Positions 22,774-31,489 of a stretch of DNA of 64,000 bases are shown here, one piece after another. The position numbers were made by a program, and so were the translations under genes. The DNA is taken from the NCBI GenBank assembly GCA_963795485.1, contig CAWCIL010000007.1, positions 1 to 64,000 on the forward strand, written 5' to 3'. Positions within the stretch are counted from its first letter, which is position 1, and the number at the start of each line of letters is the position of its first letter. The notes under the pieces were generated by a model. The model was not told the DNA's origin and did not search any database. It worked only from the letters and a program-made list of their open reading frames with translations. The stretch comes from AP-15 sp963795485. Lineage in GTDB: Bacteria > Pseudomonadota > Alphaproteobacteria > ATCC43930 > CGMCC-115725.

Positions 22774-23727
22774 TCAGTCTCCAACGAGGCGAAACCAATC
22801 TTCGATGGCCGACATTCCGTGCACCCAGATCAGGAATAGACCCGAAGCCTGCGCTCTTTCGAGATCGCTGACGCCGAACACGCCGCTCAGCAAGGCGATC
22901 GGCACGATCGGCACGATCGTCATGCCGGCATGACGGTCCCAGTGTTTTGCCTTGGCCGCGGTGTCGTTCAGCACTCGTTTGACGCTGTTGACCACCGAGC
23001 TCGAATCCTTGGCCTCCACGGCCGCCACTCGGCCATCGGCCAAGCCGACGAAGAGATCGGTCTTGCGGCCATATACAGCGCACTCGCCGTAAAATTCGCG
23101 CGACCGCGGGAAGTGCACCGGCGCCGTGATTCGGCCCTTATTCGCTGCTTTGACCTTCTGAAACCCGATCGACACGAGCTTCTCGGCAAGCATCGCCTCG
23201 ACTCGCCTCCCATACGCGCGTCGCTCGGTTTGCAGGCGCTGGAACGCGTGCATCGCCACGGTTGCGCGGATCGACAGCTTGAGCTCGCTCGGGCGCGGCC
23301 GCCTGCCGGTCTTTAGCCAGGGAAATCGAGTTGTATCCGCCAATGAGCATATCAACTTGATCGTCTCGTCGAGCAATTGCGGCTCCTGCTCGATCAGGCG
23401 CCGCGACAGGCGGATCGGTCTTCTGGTGACCAACACCATCAAGTCGTCCTCGGAGACCGGCGGTGCAGCCACATAACGCAGCGCAGCCAGCAGATCCTCG
23501 TCGAAAAGAATGGCGTGCAGGAGACCGCGATCCGGATTGTCGGGGTCGAACCTTGCCAACAGCCGGATCAGCCTCCCCAGGTGTCCGCGCCGCTCCTTCG
23601 CGTGGCTCGGGAAGCGATCGGCTGATTCACCCAGCCGACGGGACACGAACGCTTCCAGCGAGGCCTGTGCGTCGCGCGTCAGATCCTCAAGCGTCCAGAC
23701 TGGCGGCAAAGGATTGTTCGACTGCAT
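22774..23727 (-). CDS. XamI-family type II restriction endonuclease
   Basis: 317 residues resembling XamI restriction endonucleases, which recognise GTCGAC. The C-terminal third holds the PD-(D/E)xK-type nuclease core: FYGECAVYGRKTDLFVG followed by RVAAVEAKDSSSVVN, with Asp and the ExK pair as metal/catalytic residues. Its ATG lies inside the end of the methyltransferase gene (41-base overlap), so methylase is translated first and the nuclease is coupled to it. Lower GC and a separate gene pair suggest horizontal acquisition. GTCGAC still occurs in this window (e.g. 1000, 2084). Specificity is inferred from family only. Confidence 0.85.
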   Translation of the reverse strand: MQSNNPLPPVWTLEDLTRDAQASLEAFVSRRLGESADRFPSHAKERRGHLGRLIRLLARFDPDNPDRGLLHAILFDEDLLAALRYVAAPPVSEDDLMVLVTRRPIRLSRRLIEQEPQLLDETIKLICSLADTTRFPWLKTGRRPRPSELKLSIRATVAMHAFQRLQTERRAYGRRVEAMLAEKLVSIGFQKVKAANKGRITAPVHFPRSREFYGECAVYGRKTDLFVGLADGRVAAVEAKDSSSVVNSVKRVLNDTAAKAKHWDRHAGMTIVPIVPIALLSGVFGVSDLERAQASGLFLIWVHGMSAIEDWFRLVGD

Positions 23728-25312
23728 CCGCGAAGACCCAACCGGCGGGGATCAGTATTCTTTCAACTTCACGCGGCTCGAATTTCGTCAGCCCGCCGGA
23801 ATAGGTGCGGCCGTGGTCGCGGCGCACGCTTGCCCGGAGCACGGCGGCAAGCAGAAGGAGCTGCTCGTCCGACAGCTCGTCTCGCGGAAAAATGCCGTGC
23901 GCGATGTTGAGGAGACGTGCGCCGGCGCGGTTGCGAACGAATGCAGGCACCCGACGCGCCATGTAAGTGCACACGATCGGGGCCGCTTGGCCAAGGCGAA
24001 CCGCCCACCAGGGCGAGCGGTGCCGCGAGACATAACCGTCCGCGGCCCCGGCATCCTTCGCCCACCGTATGAATTGCTCGACCGAGGCCCGCTCCGACCC
24101 CTCGATCTGATCGAGCGAAGCCGGCAGATCGACAACCCGTGCCAAATTCCCGTCACGTTCCAAAACCGGCTCCGCCTCGATCAATTGTTCGGCGCGCGTG
24201 ATCGTCGGCATCAAAAATCTCTCAGGAACCCTTTGGGTGTGTTTGCCGGCGATCCAGACGCGGTTGCTGCCGGTCACCTGTCCCCGATGCACCCGGCACA
24301 GCTCGCCGAGCTCGATTGTGCCGGGGGCAGGTTTTGGCGCTTCGCGCACCAGAAGCGACCATTTCGGCGTTTGGCTCAGCGTCGGCCAGCTGACGGCGCG
24401 GCCGCCCTCGAGCCGATCCAACCCCATCGACGTTTCAATGCGCCGCAGCCGCAATTCCGGGGTGCGGCGACCGATCCGGAAACCCGTGATCGCCGTCGTC
24501 GTCATCGTGCCTGGGAAGGCCTCAGCGCGGGGATCGAGCACATGAATCTCTACGCCGCCGAGGCTGTTTGCGAGCAGCGATCGCAGCGCTGCGCCGTATC
24601 CGACATCGAGCCATTCGGCCGCGGTGATCAAGCAGCCGAAATCGCCCTCGCGCCCGATGTCGGCGATTTTGGCGAAGAAGTGAAGGTGCAGTCCGGCTAG
24701 CTGGCTGGCAACTATTCCGTGCCGCGCGCACGTTTCTACGTACCACTCCTTCCATTCCGAAGCGATGTTGTGATGGCGCACATATGGCGGATTGCCCAGG
24801 AACAGCGTGGGTCCGGCGATGGGTTCGAGGCCAACCCGCCGGAAGTCGTCGGCCACCACGCGGATGCGATCGTCGAGCCCGGCGATATGAAGGTTCGCCC
24901 TGAGCAGCAGGACAAGCTGGGGGTCGTTCTCGACGGCGACGATGCGAGCCTCGGGAAATCGCCGCGCAGCTTCGATGGCGAAGCGTCCGGTCCCGGCGCC
25001 GGTGTCGATTATGCGCGAAGGCGTTCCTGAAGTTTTCGCTTCTCTCTCGGCCCAGCCGATCATTGCCTCGACGATGCGGTGCGGAGTGAGTGTCACGCCG
25101 CGCGATCGGCGTTCCGCCGGTGGGCATATGGCGCTGTAATTATCGCCGAGCGGATCTTCGCCGCGGGCGAGGCGGGCAGAGAAGCCGGCACGAAGACCGG
25201 GAGCCGTCCATCGATCCGCCCCCTCGGCCATTGCGCTGGCGCGGGAGAGGAGCAGATCGAGCTGGCCTATTGGCGCGGCAGGTCTGTCCGGGCGGCGCGA
25301 TGACTGGCCCAT
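23687..25312 (-). CDS. N6-adenine DNA methyltransferase of a XamI-like R-M system
   Basis: 541-residue class I SAM methyltransferase. SAM-binding motif I is IIDTGAGTGRF (101-111), with the acidic AVENDPQ loop next; catalytic motif IV is NPPY at 174-177, which marks an N6-adenine methylase. The C-terminal half is the target-recognition region seen in Eco57I/XamI-type enzymes. It protects host DNA from the endonuclease encoded directly downstream and overlapping. The start at 25312 overlaps the end of the small regulator-like gene by 46 bases. Confidence 0.88.
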   Translation of the reverse strand: MGQSSRRPDRPAAPIGQLDLLLSRASAMAEGADRWTAPGLRAGFSARLARGEDPLGDNYSAICPPAERRSRGVTLTPHRIVEAMIGWAEREAKTSGTPSRIIDTGAGTGRFAIEAARRFPEARIVAVENDPQLVLLLRANLHIAGLDDRIRVVADDFRRVGLEPIAGPTLFLGNPPYVRHHNIASEWKEWYVETCARHGIVASQLAGLHLHFFAKIADIGREGDFGCLITAAEWLDVGYGAALRSLLANSLGGVEIHVLDPRAEAFPGTMTTTAITGFRIGRRTPELRLRRIETSMGLDRLEGGRAVSWPTLSQTPKWSLLVREAPKPAPGTIELGELCRVHRGQVTGSNRVWIAGKHTQRVPERFLMPTITRAEQLIEAEPVLERDGNLARVVDLPASLDQIEGSERASVEQFIRWAKDAGAADGYVSRHRSPWWAVRLGQAAPIVCTYMARRVPAFVRNRAGARLLNIAHGIFPRDELSDEQLLLLAAVLRASVRRDHGRTYSGGLTKFEPREVERILIPAGWVFADAVEQSFAASLDA

Positions 25313-25452
25313 AGCTCCTGTATTAGTTTGCCGAGGCTGATCTTTCTTCGGCGCGCCTCAGCTTTGAGTTCGACGATCAATTCGCTGGGCATTCGGACGC
25401 CGACAATGCCCTCGCCCAGCTTGGTACGCTCCTGCCCTGGTGATCGCGCCAT
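25267..25452 (-). CDS. small ribbon-helix-helix-like protein, putative R-M regulator
   Basis: 61 residues starting at ATG 25452 (MARSPGQERTKLGEG). The core IVGVRMPSELIVELKAEARR looks like a CopG/Arc-type beta strand plus helix, followed by a second helix. Such proteins bind DNA as dimers. It is the first gene of the restriction-modification operon, overlapping the methylase start. This suggests a control or repressor role comparable to C-proteins, which instead carry helix-turn-helix domains. It could also be an antitoxin remnant. An upstream in-frame start at 25488 would overlap the promoter and is rejected. Confidence 0.65.
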   Translation of the reverse strand: MARSPGQERTKLGEGIVGVRMPSELIVELKAEARRRKISLGKLIQELWASHRAARTDLPRQ

Positions 25453-25457
25453 GCGCG

Positions 25458-25488
25458 AATAGAGCAACAAAACGGGTACGCATGTCAA
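25458..25488 (-). promoter_or_regulatory. promoter of the XamI-like R-M operon, likely leaderless
   Basis: Perfect TTGACA at 25488-25483 and TCTATT at 25463-25458 (minus strand), spacer 19 bases. The ATG at 25452 begins only five bases after the -10 element, so transcription would start at or next to the start codon. No Shine-Dalgarno is present, which fits a leaderless mRNA. Confidence 0.5.
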
Positions 25489-25534
25489 GCCGGGATTTCG
25501 CTTAGCTCACTCGGCCCAGACTGCGAATATGCTG

Positions 25535-27529
25535 CTACAGGTCGAGGTCGCGGACGAAGCGGGCGTTCTTTTGGATGTAGTCGAAGCGCAGTTCCGGGCG
25601 CCGGCCCATCAGGGTTTCGACCAAGGCCCGAGTTTGCGTGCACGGCCCCGCCGCCGGCGGCATCCCCGGCTCGGCCGCGGCGGCGATCTTGACCTGCAAG
25701 AGGGTGCGCTGCGCCGGGTCCATCGTCGTCGCCTTCAGATAACGCGCCGGCATCTCGCCCAATCCCTTGAAGCGGCTGATCTCGATCTTGCCGCGGCCGG
25801 CAAAGCCCGAGCGCTGCAATTCCTCGCGGTGGGCGTCGTCGCGGGCGTAGAGCGTGACCTCGCCCTGGGTCAGCCGATAGAGCGGCGGCAACGCCAAAAA
25901 CAGATGCCCGTTGTCGATCAGCTGCGGCATCTCGCGAAAGAAAAAGGTCATCAAGAGCGAAGCGATGTGCGCGCCGTCGACATCGGCGTCGGTCATGATC
26001 ACGACCCGCTCATAGCGCAGCGCGTCCTCGCGATAATGCGTGCCCGAGCCGCAGCCGAGCGCCAGGATGATGTCCGACAATTCCTGGTTCGCGCGCATCT
26101 TGTCGGCCGACGCACTCGCGACGTTCAGGATCTTGCCGCGCAACGGCAGGATCGCCTGGGTCTCGCGGTCGCGCGCCTGCTTGGCCGAGCCGCCGGCGCT
26201 GTCGCCCTCGACCAGAAAAATCTCGGTGCCGGCGGCGCTGTCGCGGGTGCAGTCGGCGAGCTTGCCCGGCAGCCGCAATTTGCGGGTCGGGGTCTTGCGC
26301 GCCAGCTCGCGCTGCTGGCGCCGGCGCTGCCGCTCCTCGGCGCGCTCGACGATATGGTCGAGCAGCGCTCGGGCGGCCGCCGGGTCGGCGCCGAGCCAAT
26401 GGTCGAAATGGTCCTTGACCGCGTTCTCGACGAGCCGCGTCGCCTCGGCGGAGGCGAGCCGCTCCTTGGTCTGCCCCTGAAACTGCGGATCGCGGATGAA
26501 CAGTGACAGCAGCATCGCCGCCGCCCCGGTCACATCCTCGCCGGTCGCCTGGGCGGCGCGGCGGTTGCCGGCGAATTCGCCATAGCCCTTGATCGCGCGT
26601 AGCAGCGCATTACGCAAACCGGCTTCGTGGGTCCCGCCCTCCGGGGTCGGGATCGTGTTGCAGTAGGAGTGGCTGAACCCGGCCTCCTCGTCCTCGGGCC
26701 AGGCGACCGCCCATTCGACCTTGCCGCCGTCGGCGAGGTCCGCCTCGCCGACAAACGGCCGCGGCGTCAACATGCCCTGGCCGTCCAGGCTCGCCGCTAG
26801 AAAATCGCCGAGACCGCCGGGAAAATGCAGCCGCGCCTCCGCTGGAACATCCTGCGGCAGCGGCATGGACGGGTCGCAGCTCCAGCGGATTTCCAGGCCG
26901 CGAAACAGATAGGCCTTCGAGCGCGCCATGCGGTAGAGCAGCGCCGGGCGAAAGCCGAGGCCGCCAAAGATCTCGGGATCGGGATGAAAGCGCAGGGTCG
27001 TGCCGCGCCGGTTGTTCACCGGCCCGCACTCTTCGAGCAAACCCCGCGGGGTTCCGCGGCTGTAGCTCTGGCGCCACAGCCGGCGGTCGCGCGCGACCTC
27101 GACTTCGAGCGCGTCGCTCAGCGCATTGACGACGGACACGCCGACGCCGTGCAGACCGCCCGCGGTGCGATAGGCCTCGCCGCCGAACTTGCCGCCGGCA
27201 TGCAGCGTCGTCAAGATGACTTCGAGGGCCGATTTGTCCGGGAAGCGAGGATGCGGATCGACCGGAATCCCGCGGCCGTTGTCGCGCACGGTCAGCCAGT
27301 TGCCGGCGGCCAGCTCGATCTCGATGCGCGATGCGTAGCCGGCCACGGCCTCGTCCATCGCGTTGTCGAGCACCTCGGCGGCGAGATGATGCAGGCCGCG
27401 CTCGTCGGTGCCGCCGATATACATGCCCGGGCGCCGGCGCACCGGCTCCAGCCCTTCGAGGACCTCGATGTCCTTGGCCGAATAGCTGTTGTCGGGCCGC
27501 GCCGCCGCCGGGTCGAACAAATCGCGCAT
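25535..27529 (-). CDS. parE: DNA topoisomerase IV subunit B
   Basis: 664-residue type IIA topoisomerase ATPase subunit. GHKL motifs: LDNAMDEA, VRDNGRGIPVDPHP and GGLHGVGVSVVNALS. The TOPRIM domain has LVEGDSAGGSAKQARDRETQ and TDADVDGAHIASLL. I call ParE rather than GyrB from its length, the RGLHHLAAEVLDN stretch and the C-terminal FVRDLDL ending. It decatenates daughter chromosomes with ParC, which is not in this window. Start ATG 27529 (MRDLFDPAAARP); the upstream extension of the open frame is not conserved. It stands alone. Confidence 0.9.
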   Translation of the reverse strand: MRDLFDPAAARPDNSYSAKDIEVLEGLEPVRRRPGMYIGGTDERGLHHLAAEVLDNAMDEAVAGYASRIEIELAAGNWLTVRDNGRGIPVDPHPRFPDKSALEVILTTLHAGGKFGGEAYRTAGGLHGVGVSVVNALSDALEVEVARDRRLWRQSYSRGTPRGLLEECGPVNNRRGTTLRFHPDPEIFGGLGFRPALLYRMARSKAYLFRGLEIRWSCDPSMPLPQDVPAEARLHFPGGLGDFLAASLDGQGMLTPRPFVGEADLADGGKVEWAVAWPEDEEAGFSHSYCNTIPTPEGGTHEAGLRNALLRAIKGYGEFAGNRRAAQATGEDVTGAAAMLLSLFIRDPQFQGQTKERLASAEATRLVENAVKDHFDHWLGADPAAARALLDHIVERAEERQRRRQQRELARKTPTRKLRLPGKLADCTRDSAAGTEIFLVEGDSAGGSAKQARDRETQAILPLRGKILNVASASADKMRANQELSDIILALGCGSGTHYREDALRYERVVIMTDADVDGAHIASLLMTFFFREMPQLIDNGHLFLALPPLYRLTQGEVTLYARDDAHREELQRSGFAGRGKIEISRFKGLGEMPARYLKATTMDPAQRTLLQVKIAAAAEPGMPPAAGPCTQTRALVETLMGRRPELRFDYIQKNARFVRDLDL

Positions 27530-27702
27530 CGTGCAAATATATCGGAGCGCGGAGGCAGCGCAAGCAGCATCCGGTGGCAGGCGCGTTCGAGGCAACTACA
27601 TCTTGAAGCGGGCGGCAGCCGTTTCCCGCTCCTGGGCGCGTTGCCCGCGGTCTGGAGCAGGCGTCTCGGGAACCCTGTCGCCGGCTCCGGGGCTTTACCT
27701 TG

Positions 27703-27915
27703 ATGGCGATGATGACCAACGAGCGCAAGATCTGGGAAGCGGCCCTGCTTCTCGTCCGCCGCCACGGCGCCGCCGCGGCCGAGGTCGCGCAGCATGAGGC
27801 GCAGCGCCTGCGCGGCAGAGACGATGAGCTGACTTGCGTCGTCTGGTGCTGGATCGCCCGCTCGACCGCAGAACTCCTGCGCCCGTTTCCCGAGAACGGC
27901 GAGCGGGTGCATTAA
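27703..27915 (+). CDS. small hypothetical protein (DUF6961-like), 70 aa
   Basis: Short protein with MTNERKIWEAALLLVRRHGA, EVAQHEAQRLRGRDD and VWCWIARSTAELL, all amphipathic helices. It resembles the DUF6961 family of small alphaproteobacterial proteins with unknown function. Several in-frame starts exist (27703, 27709, 27712), none with a clear Shine-Dalgarno. Codon usage is consistent with the neighbours. It is divergent from parE and 83 bases before msrB. Confidence 0.6.
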   Translation: MAMMTNERKIWEAALLLVRRHGAAAAEVAQHEAQRLRGRDDELTCVVWCWIARSTAELLRPFPENGERVH

Positions 27916-27997
27916 GGCTTTTGCGCCGCGCCTCTTAACGTCGGCCGTACGCGTTCCGATATCCGCTTGCGGTGAGTTGCCGATCGGAGAAAGCGTG

Positions 27998-28540
27998 ATG
28001 GCTGGAGGTCTGTTGGGTCGGCTCGGCGGCAAGGGGCATTCGCGCGGCAAGCAATTTGCCGTGTCGCTGAGCGAGGAGGAGTGGCGCAACAAGCTCACAG
28101 CGCCGCAGTTCCGGGTGCTGCGCGAGCACGGCACCGAGCGCGCCGGATCAAGCCCGCTCGACAAAGAGCACGGCGCCGGGATTTTCCATTGCGCTGGCTG
28201 CGGGCAGCCGCTGTTTTCGTCCGATGCCAAATTCAACAGCGGCACCGGCTGGCCGAGCTTTTCGGAGCCGCTCGCCGGCGCTGTCGAAACCGAAGCCGAC
28301 CGCAGCTTTTTTATGGTGCGCAACGAGGTCCACTGCAGCCGCTGCGGCGGCCATCTCGGCCATGTGTTCGATGACGGGCCGCAACCGACCGGTCAGCGCT
28401 ACTGCATGAACGGCGTGTCGCTGGCGTTTCAGCAGGGCGAGACATCGCCGGCGCAGGGCACCGCGAAGGCCAGCAAATCGGATGCAGGATCCGGCCTGAC
28501 GCTCGCCTCGAACCGGCGCCGAGGCCTCGGGCCGCAATAA
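27998..28540 (+). CDS. msrB: peptide-methionine (R)-S-oxide reductase
   Basis: 180 residues; start ATG 27998 with CGGAG 8 bases upstream. Two zinc CxxC motifs (FHCAGCGQ, VHCSRCGG), the SGTGWPSF substrate loop, GHVFDDGP and the catalytic Cys in GQRYCMNGVSLAF are all present. It reduces methionine-R-sulfoxide in oxidised proteins with thioredoxin as donor. The N-terminus has a short Gly-rich basic segment and the C-terminus about 35 extra residues of low complexity (ETSPAQGTAKASKS...). These extend past the usual end of the family and overlap the antisense MarR gene region. Confidence 0.93.
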   Translation: MAGGLLGRLGGKGHSRGKQFAVSLSEEEWRNKLTAPQFRVLREHGTERAGSSPLDKEHGAGIFHCAGCGQPLFSSDAKFNSGTGWPSFSEPLAGAVETEADRSFFMVRNEVHCSRCGGHLGHVFDDGPQPTGQRYCMNGVSLAFQQGETSPAQGTAKASKSDAGSGLTLASNRRRGLGPQ

Positions 28541-28979
28541 CGCGCGCAGCTCGGCCCGCAGCCGATCGGGGCCGGCCGCGGGGAGGCGGCATTCGATCGC
28601 CGTATGCTCGCGCTGCCATACCGGGAGGGCATCGGCCAGCAGATGCGTGGCCGGCCGGCGTCAGGCTCAGTCGGCGGCGGCGCTTGTCGGCGTCGCCGAT
28701 CGTCACCTCGACCAGCCCGCGGCGCTGCAGCGGCTTGAGATTGGCGGTGAGCGTGGTTCGGTCCATGGCCAGCAGGGCGGAAACCTCGCCGATGCTCGGC
28801 GAACCGGGACGATTGAGCGACATCAGCAGCGAAAACTGACCGTTGGTCAGCTCCAGCGGGCGCATCGCCTCGTCGAAATGCCGTGCCAACGCCCGCGCCG
28901 CCCGCTGTAGATGCAGACACAAGCAAGTGTCCCGAACGTGGCGGGTGATCTCGATGGGCACCTGATTGCCGCTTGACAT
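28541..28979 (-). pseudogene. MarR-family transcriptional regulator, one frameshift
   Basis: Winged-helix MarR repressor. Start ATG 28979 (MSSGNQVPIEITRHVRDTC). The DNA-binding core is intact: LTNGQFSLLMSLNRPGSPSI, ALLAMDRTTLTANLKPLQRR and the wing DKRRRRLSLTPAGHA. Just after TPAGHA (about 28640) one inserted base throws the frame off; the other frame continues LLADALPVWQREHTAIEC and RAELRALL, the normal dimerisation helix. In the corrected frame no stop occurs until 28148, inside antisense msrB, so a second change is possible and the 3' end given is approximate. It is divergent from the MoaD-like gene, with a palindromic operator between. Confidence 0.75.
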
Positions 28980-28991
28980 ACGCCAATATAG

Positions 28992-29003
28992 GTTGATATC
29001 AAC
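28992..29003. promoter_or_regulatory. palindromic operator for the MarR regulator
   Basis: The perfect 12-base palindrome GTTGATATCAAC lies between the divergent MarR gene (ATG 28979) and the MoaD-like gene (ATG 29026). TTGATATCAA-type sites are the usual targets of MarR-family dimers. Its position 13 bases before the regulator start and 22 bases before the MoaD-like start would allow repression of both genes. Confidence 0.65.
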
Positions 29004-29025
29004 TATCTCGTCAAGGGGATCCAAC

Positions 29026-29295
29026 ATGCCGACGGTCCGGTTCACGAGTGCGCTGCAACGATTCTTGCCGGCCTCCTCCGCGGCGGTCGGGGGAGCGACC
29101 GTCGGCGACGCGTTGGCGGCCGTGTTCGCGGCGCAGCCGGTGCTGCGCGGTTATGTGCTCGACGACCAGGGCGCGCTGCGCCGGCACGTCGCCGTCTACG
29201 TAAACGGCGAACCGGTGCGCGACCGCGTTGGGCTGACCGACCCGAGCGGTTGCGGCGACGAGATCTATGTTCTCCAGGCGCTGTCCGGCGGCTGA
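29026..29295 (+). CDS. MoaD/ThiS-family ubiquitin-like protein
   Basis: 89-residue beta-grasp protein ending in the functional Gly-Gly (YVLQALSGG) that E1-like enzymes adenylate and thiolate. Start ATG 29026 follows AAGGGGATCC. Family features: VRFTSALQRFL, VGDALAAVFAAQPVLRGYVL, HVAVYVNGEPV. No MoaE, ThiG, MoeB or other sulfur-transfer gene is near. It is followed 11 bases later by a BNR-propeller protein, a pairing that suggests a function beyond cofactor synthesis. Probably controlled by the divergent MarR regulator. Confidence 0.9.
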   Translation: MPTVRFTSALQRFLPASSAAVGGATVGDALAAVFAAQPVLRGYVLDDQGALRRHVAVYVNGEPVRDRVGLTDPSGCGDEIYVLQALSGG

Positions 29296-29306
29296 GGGAG
29301 GAGAGA

Positions 29307-30411
29307 ATGGCGGATCGGCTCCATGTCGCGACCCGCAAGGGTCTGTTCGAAATCGTCCGAAGCGGCGGCGGCTGGGAGGTGGTCGATGCGCAGTTTCTCG
29401 GCGATCCGGTCTCGGCCGTGCTGGCCGATGCCGACGATGCGGTTTACGCAGCGCTCGACCTCGGCCATTTCGGGGCAAAGCTGTGGCGCCGCTCCCCAGG
29501 TTCGAACCCGGGTGCCGGAGCGTGGCGCGAGATCGCGGTGCCGGCATTTCCGCCGAAGCCCGAGAACGATGAGGGCGATCCCCATCCCTGGTCGCTCGGC
29601 AAGATCTGGGTGATCGAGCCGGGCGGCGTTCCGGGACGGCTGTGGGCCGGCACCATGCCGGGCGGCGCTCTTCCGCTCCGACGACGGCGGCGCTTCCTGG
29701 TCGCTGGTCGAGACGCTGTGGCGGATGCCGGAGCGCCGGCGCTGGGTCGGGGTCGCCGGCGGCGAGCAGCCCGGCATCAACTCGGTGCTGGTCGACCCGC
29801 GCAACCCCGCCGACATCCGCGTCGGCGTGTCGACCGCCGGCGTCTGGGCGAGCACGGACGACGGCGCCTCGTGGCGGCTGATCAACGAGGGCATGTATGC
29901 CGAATACATGCCGCCAGAGCTGCGCGCGGAGCCGATCGCTCAGGACGTCCACCGTCTCGCGCGCTGCGCCGGCTCTCCCGAAATCGTCTGGTGCCAGCAT
30001 CACAACGGGGTCTTCCGTTCGGAAAACGCCGGCGTCGCCTGGCACGAGCTGACGGCGATCCGCCCGTCGAAATTCGGCTTTGCCGTCGCCGCCCATCCGC
30101 GCGACCCGATGACCGCCTGGTTCGTGCCGGCAATCAAGGACGAGCGGCGCATCCCGGTCGACGGCCGGGTCGTCGTCGCCCGCACCCGCGACGGCGGCGC
30201 GAGCTTCGAGGTGCTGACCAGGGGCCTGCCGCAGCGCCATGCCTACGATCTGGTCTGGCGCCATGCGCTCGCGGTCGATGACACCGGCGAGCGACTGGCC
30301 TTCGGCTCGACCAGCGGCGGGTTGTGGATCTCCGAGGATGGCGGTGAATCGTGGGCGATGCCGGAAGCGCGGCTGCCGCCGATCGCGGCGGTGCGCTTCG
30401 CCCCCGCGTAG
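29307..30411 (+). pseudogene. BNR/Asp-box beta-propeller protein (sialidase/WD40-YVTN-like fold), one frameshift
   Basis: Predicted beta-propeller of about 367 residues after correction. Start ATG 29307 with GGGAGGAG. The first part (RLHVATRKGLFEIVRSGGGW ... WVIEPGGVPGRLWAGTMPGG) ends at an extra base near 29665. The second frame continues with several Asp-box motifs: VWASTDDGASWR, VVARTRDGGASFE and LWISEDGGESW. No signal peptide, so it appears cytoplasmic, unlike true secreted sialidases. Catalytic sialidase residues are not evident. Co-directional with the MoaD-like gene 11 bases upstream. Confidence 0.8.
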
Positions 30412-30545
30412 CCGCCGCCATGTGCGAGAGCGGAGATCCTCCGCCGGTCTGTCTCGATTTCTGGACTTCGGCCTATCAGGCGATTGACGACTGAAGCGCC
30501 GAATTAAAGAACATTTTCGTTCAATCCTTGACGAAGGAAGCGGTC

Positions 30546-30959
30546 ATGGAAATTCAATCTTATCTGTTCTTTGATGGACGATGCGAAGAGGCGATCGAAT
30601 TTTACCGCAAGGCGGTCGGCGCCAAGGTGGAGATGATGATGCGCTTCAAGGACTGCCCCGAGCCCATGCCGTCCGGCACGGTCCCGCCCGGTTCGGAGAA
30701 CAAGGTCATGCATGCGAGCCTGCGCATCGGCGACACCAATGTGCTGGCGTCCGACAGCCGCTGTACTGGGAACCCGAGCTTTCAGGGCTTTGCGCTGGCG
30801 CTGACGGCCAAGAGCGAGACCGAGGCCGATCGCGTGTTCGCCGCGCTCGGCGAGGGCGGGCAGGTGCAGATGCCGCTCGGCAAGACCTTTTTCTCGCCGC
30901 GGTTCGGCATGGTCGCCGACCGCTTCGGCGTCTCGTGGATGGTGCTCGTCGAACACTGA
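30546..30959 (+). CDS. VOC-superfamily PhnB-like protein
   Basis: 137-residue glyoxalase/bleomycin-resistance fold protein of the PhnB type. The opening MEIQSYLFFDGRCEEAIEFY and ALGEGGQVQMPLGKTFFSPR, GMVADRFGVSWMV are diagnostic. Start ATG 30546. The family includes uncharacterised enzymes and metal-binding proteins; it is often found next to YciI-like genes and ECF sigma factors. Here a YciI-like gene follows by 35 bases, but no sigma factor is present. Confidence 0.9.
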   Translation: MEIQSYLFFDGRCEEAIEFYRKAVGAKVEMMMRFKDCPEPMPSGTVPPGSENKVMHASLRIGDTNVLASDSRCTGNPSFQGFALALTAKSETEADRVFAALGEGGQVQMPLGKTFFSPRFGMVADRFGVSWMVLVEH

Positions 30960-30994
30960 GAGAGCGGCGGACTCGGCCGGCAGGGAGATATGAC

Positions 30995-31409
30995 GTGCGG
31001 TTTATGATGTTGATGATCCCCAAAGGGTATGAGGCCGCGGCGCCGGGCACGATGCCCGACGCCCAGGCCATCGCTGCGATGATGAAGTACAACGAAGTCC
31101 TTGCAAGAGGCCGGCGTGCTGCTGACGCTCGACGGCCTGCATCCGCCCTCGATGGGTGCTCGCGTCTCGTTCCCCGATGGCAAGCCCCAAATCGCCAACG
31201 GCCCGTTCCCCGAGGCGAAAGAGGTCCTCGGCGGCTATTGGATGATCGACGTGACGTCGAAGGAGGAAGCGGTCGCCTGGGCCTCGCGCTGCCCCGCCTC
31301 GGCGAACGAGGTCATCGAGATCCGCCAGGTGCAGGAGATGTCGGAGTTCCCGCCGGAGGTTCAGGAGCAGGCGGCCAAATTGCCCCAAATGCAGCGTCAG
31401 GGTGGGTAG
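30995..31409 (+). pseudogene. YciI/YCII-related (DGPF) family protein, one frameshift
   Basis: About 137 residues after correction. GTG start at 30995 with GGGAG 8 bases upstream. First frame: RFMMLMIPKGYEAAAPGTMP ... AAMMKYNEVL. An extra T near 31100 breaks it. Second frame: QEAGVLLTLDGLHPPS, VSFPDGKPQIANGPFPEAKE, LGGYWMIDVTSKEEAVAWAS. The gene length is 3n+1, consistent with one inserted base. Ferredoxin-like dimeric fold; a homologue family (YciI) has weak hydrolase or dehalogenase-like activity, but function here is unknown. It follows the PhnB-like gene, a common pairing. Confidence 0.82.
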
Positions 31410-31489
31410 GACGGCGGCTGCGGCGCGGCCTTCTCTTGCGTCGGCCGTGCAGAGTTGATTTGATCGGGCGCCTCCCGGAGTAGCAAGCG

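Noticed and set aside
22895..22925. Short direct repeats GGCACGATC as a regulatory array
   Set aside because: They encode the VPIVPI part of the XamI-like nuclease and reflect a coding repeat.
29498..29516. GGTTCGAACCCGG resembling the T-arm of a tRNA
   Set aside because: It lies inside the BNR-protein gene in frame and no acceptor, D or anticodon arms can be built around it.
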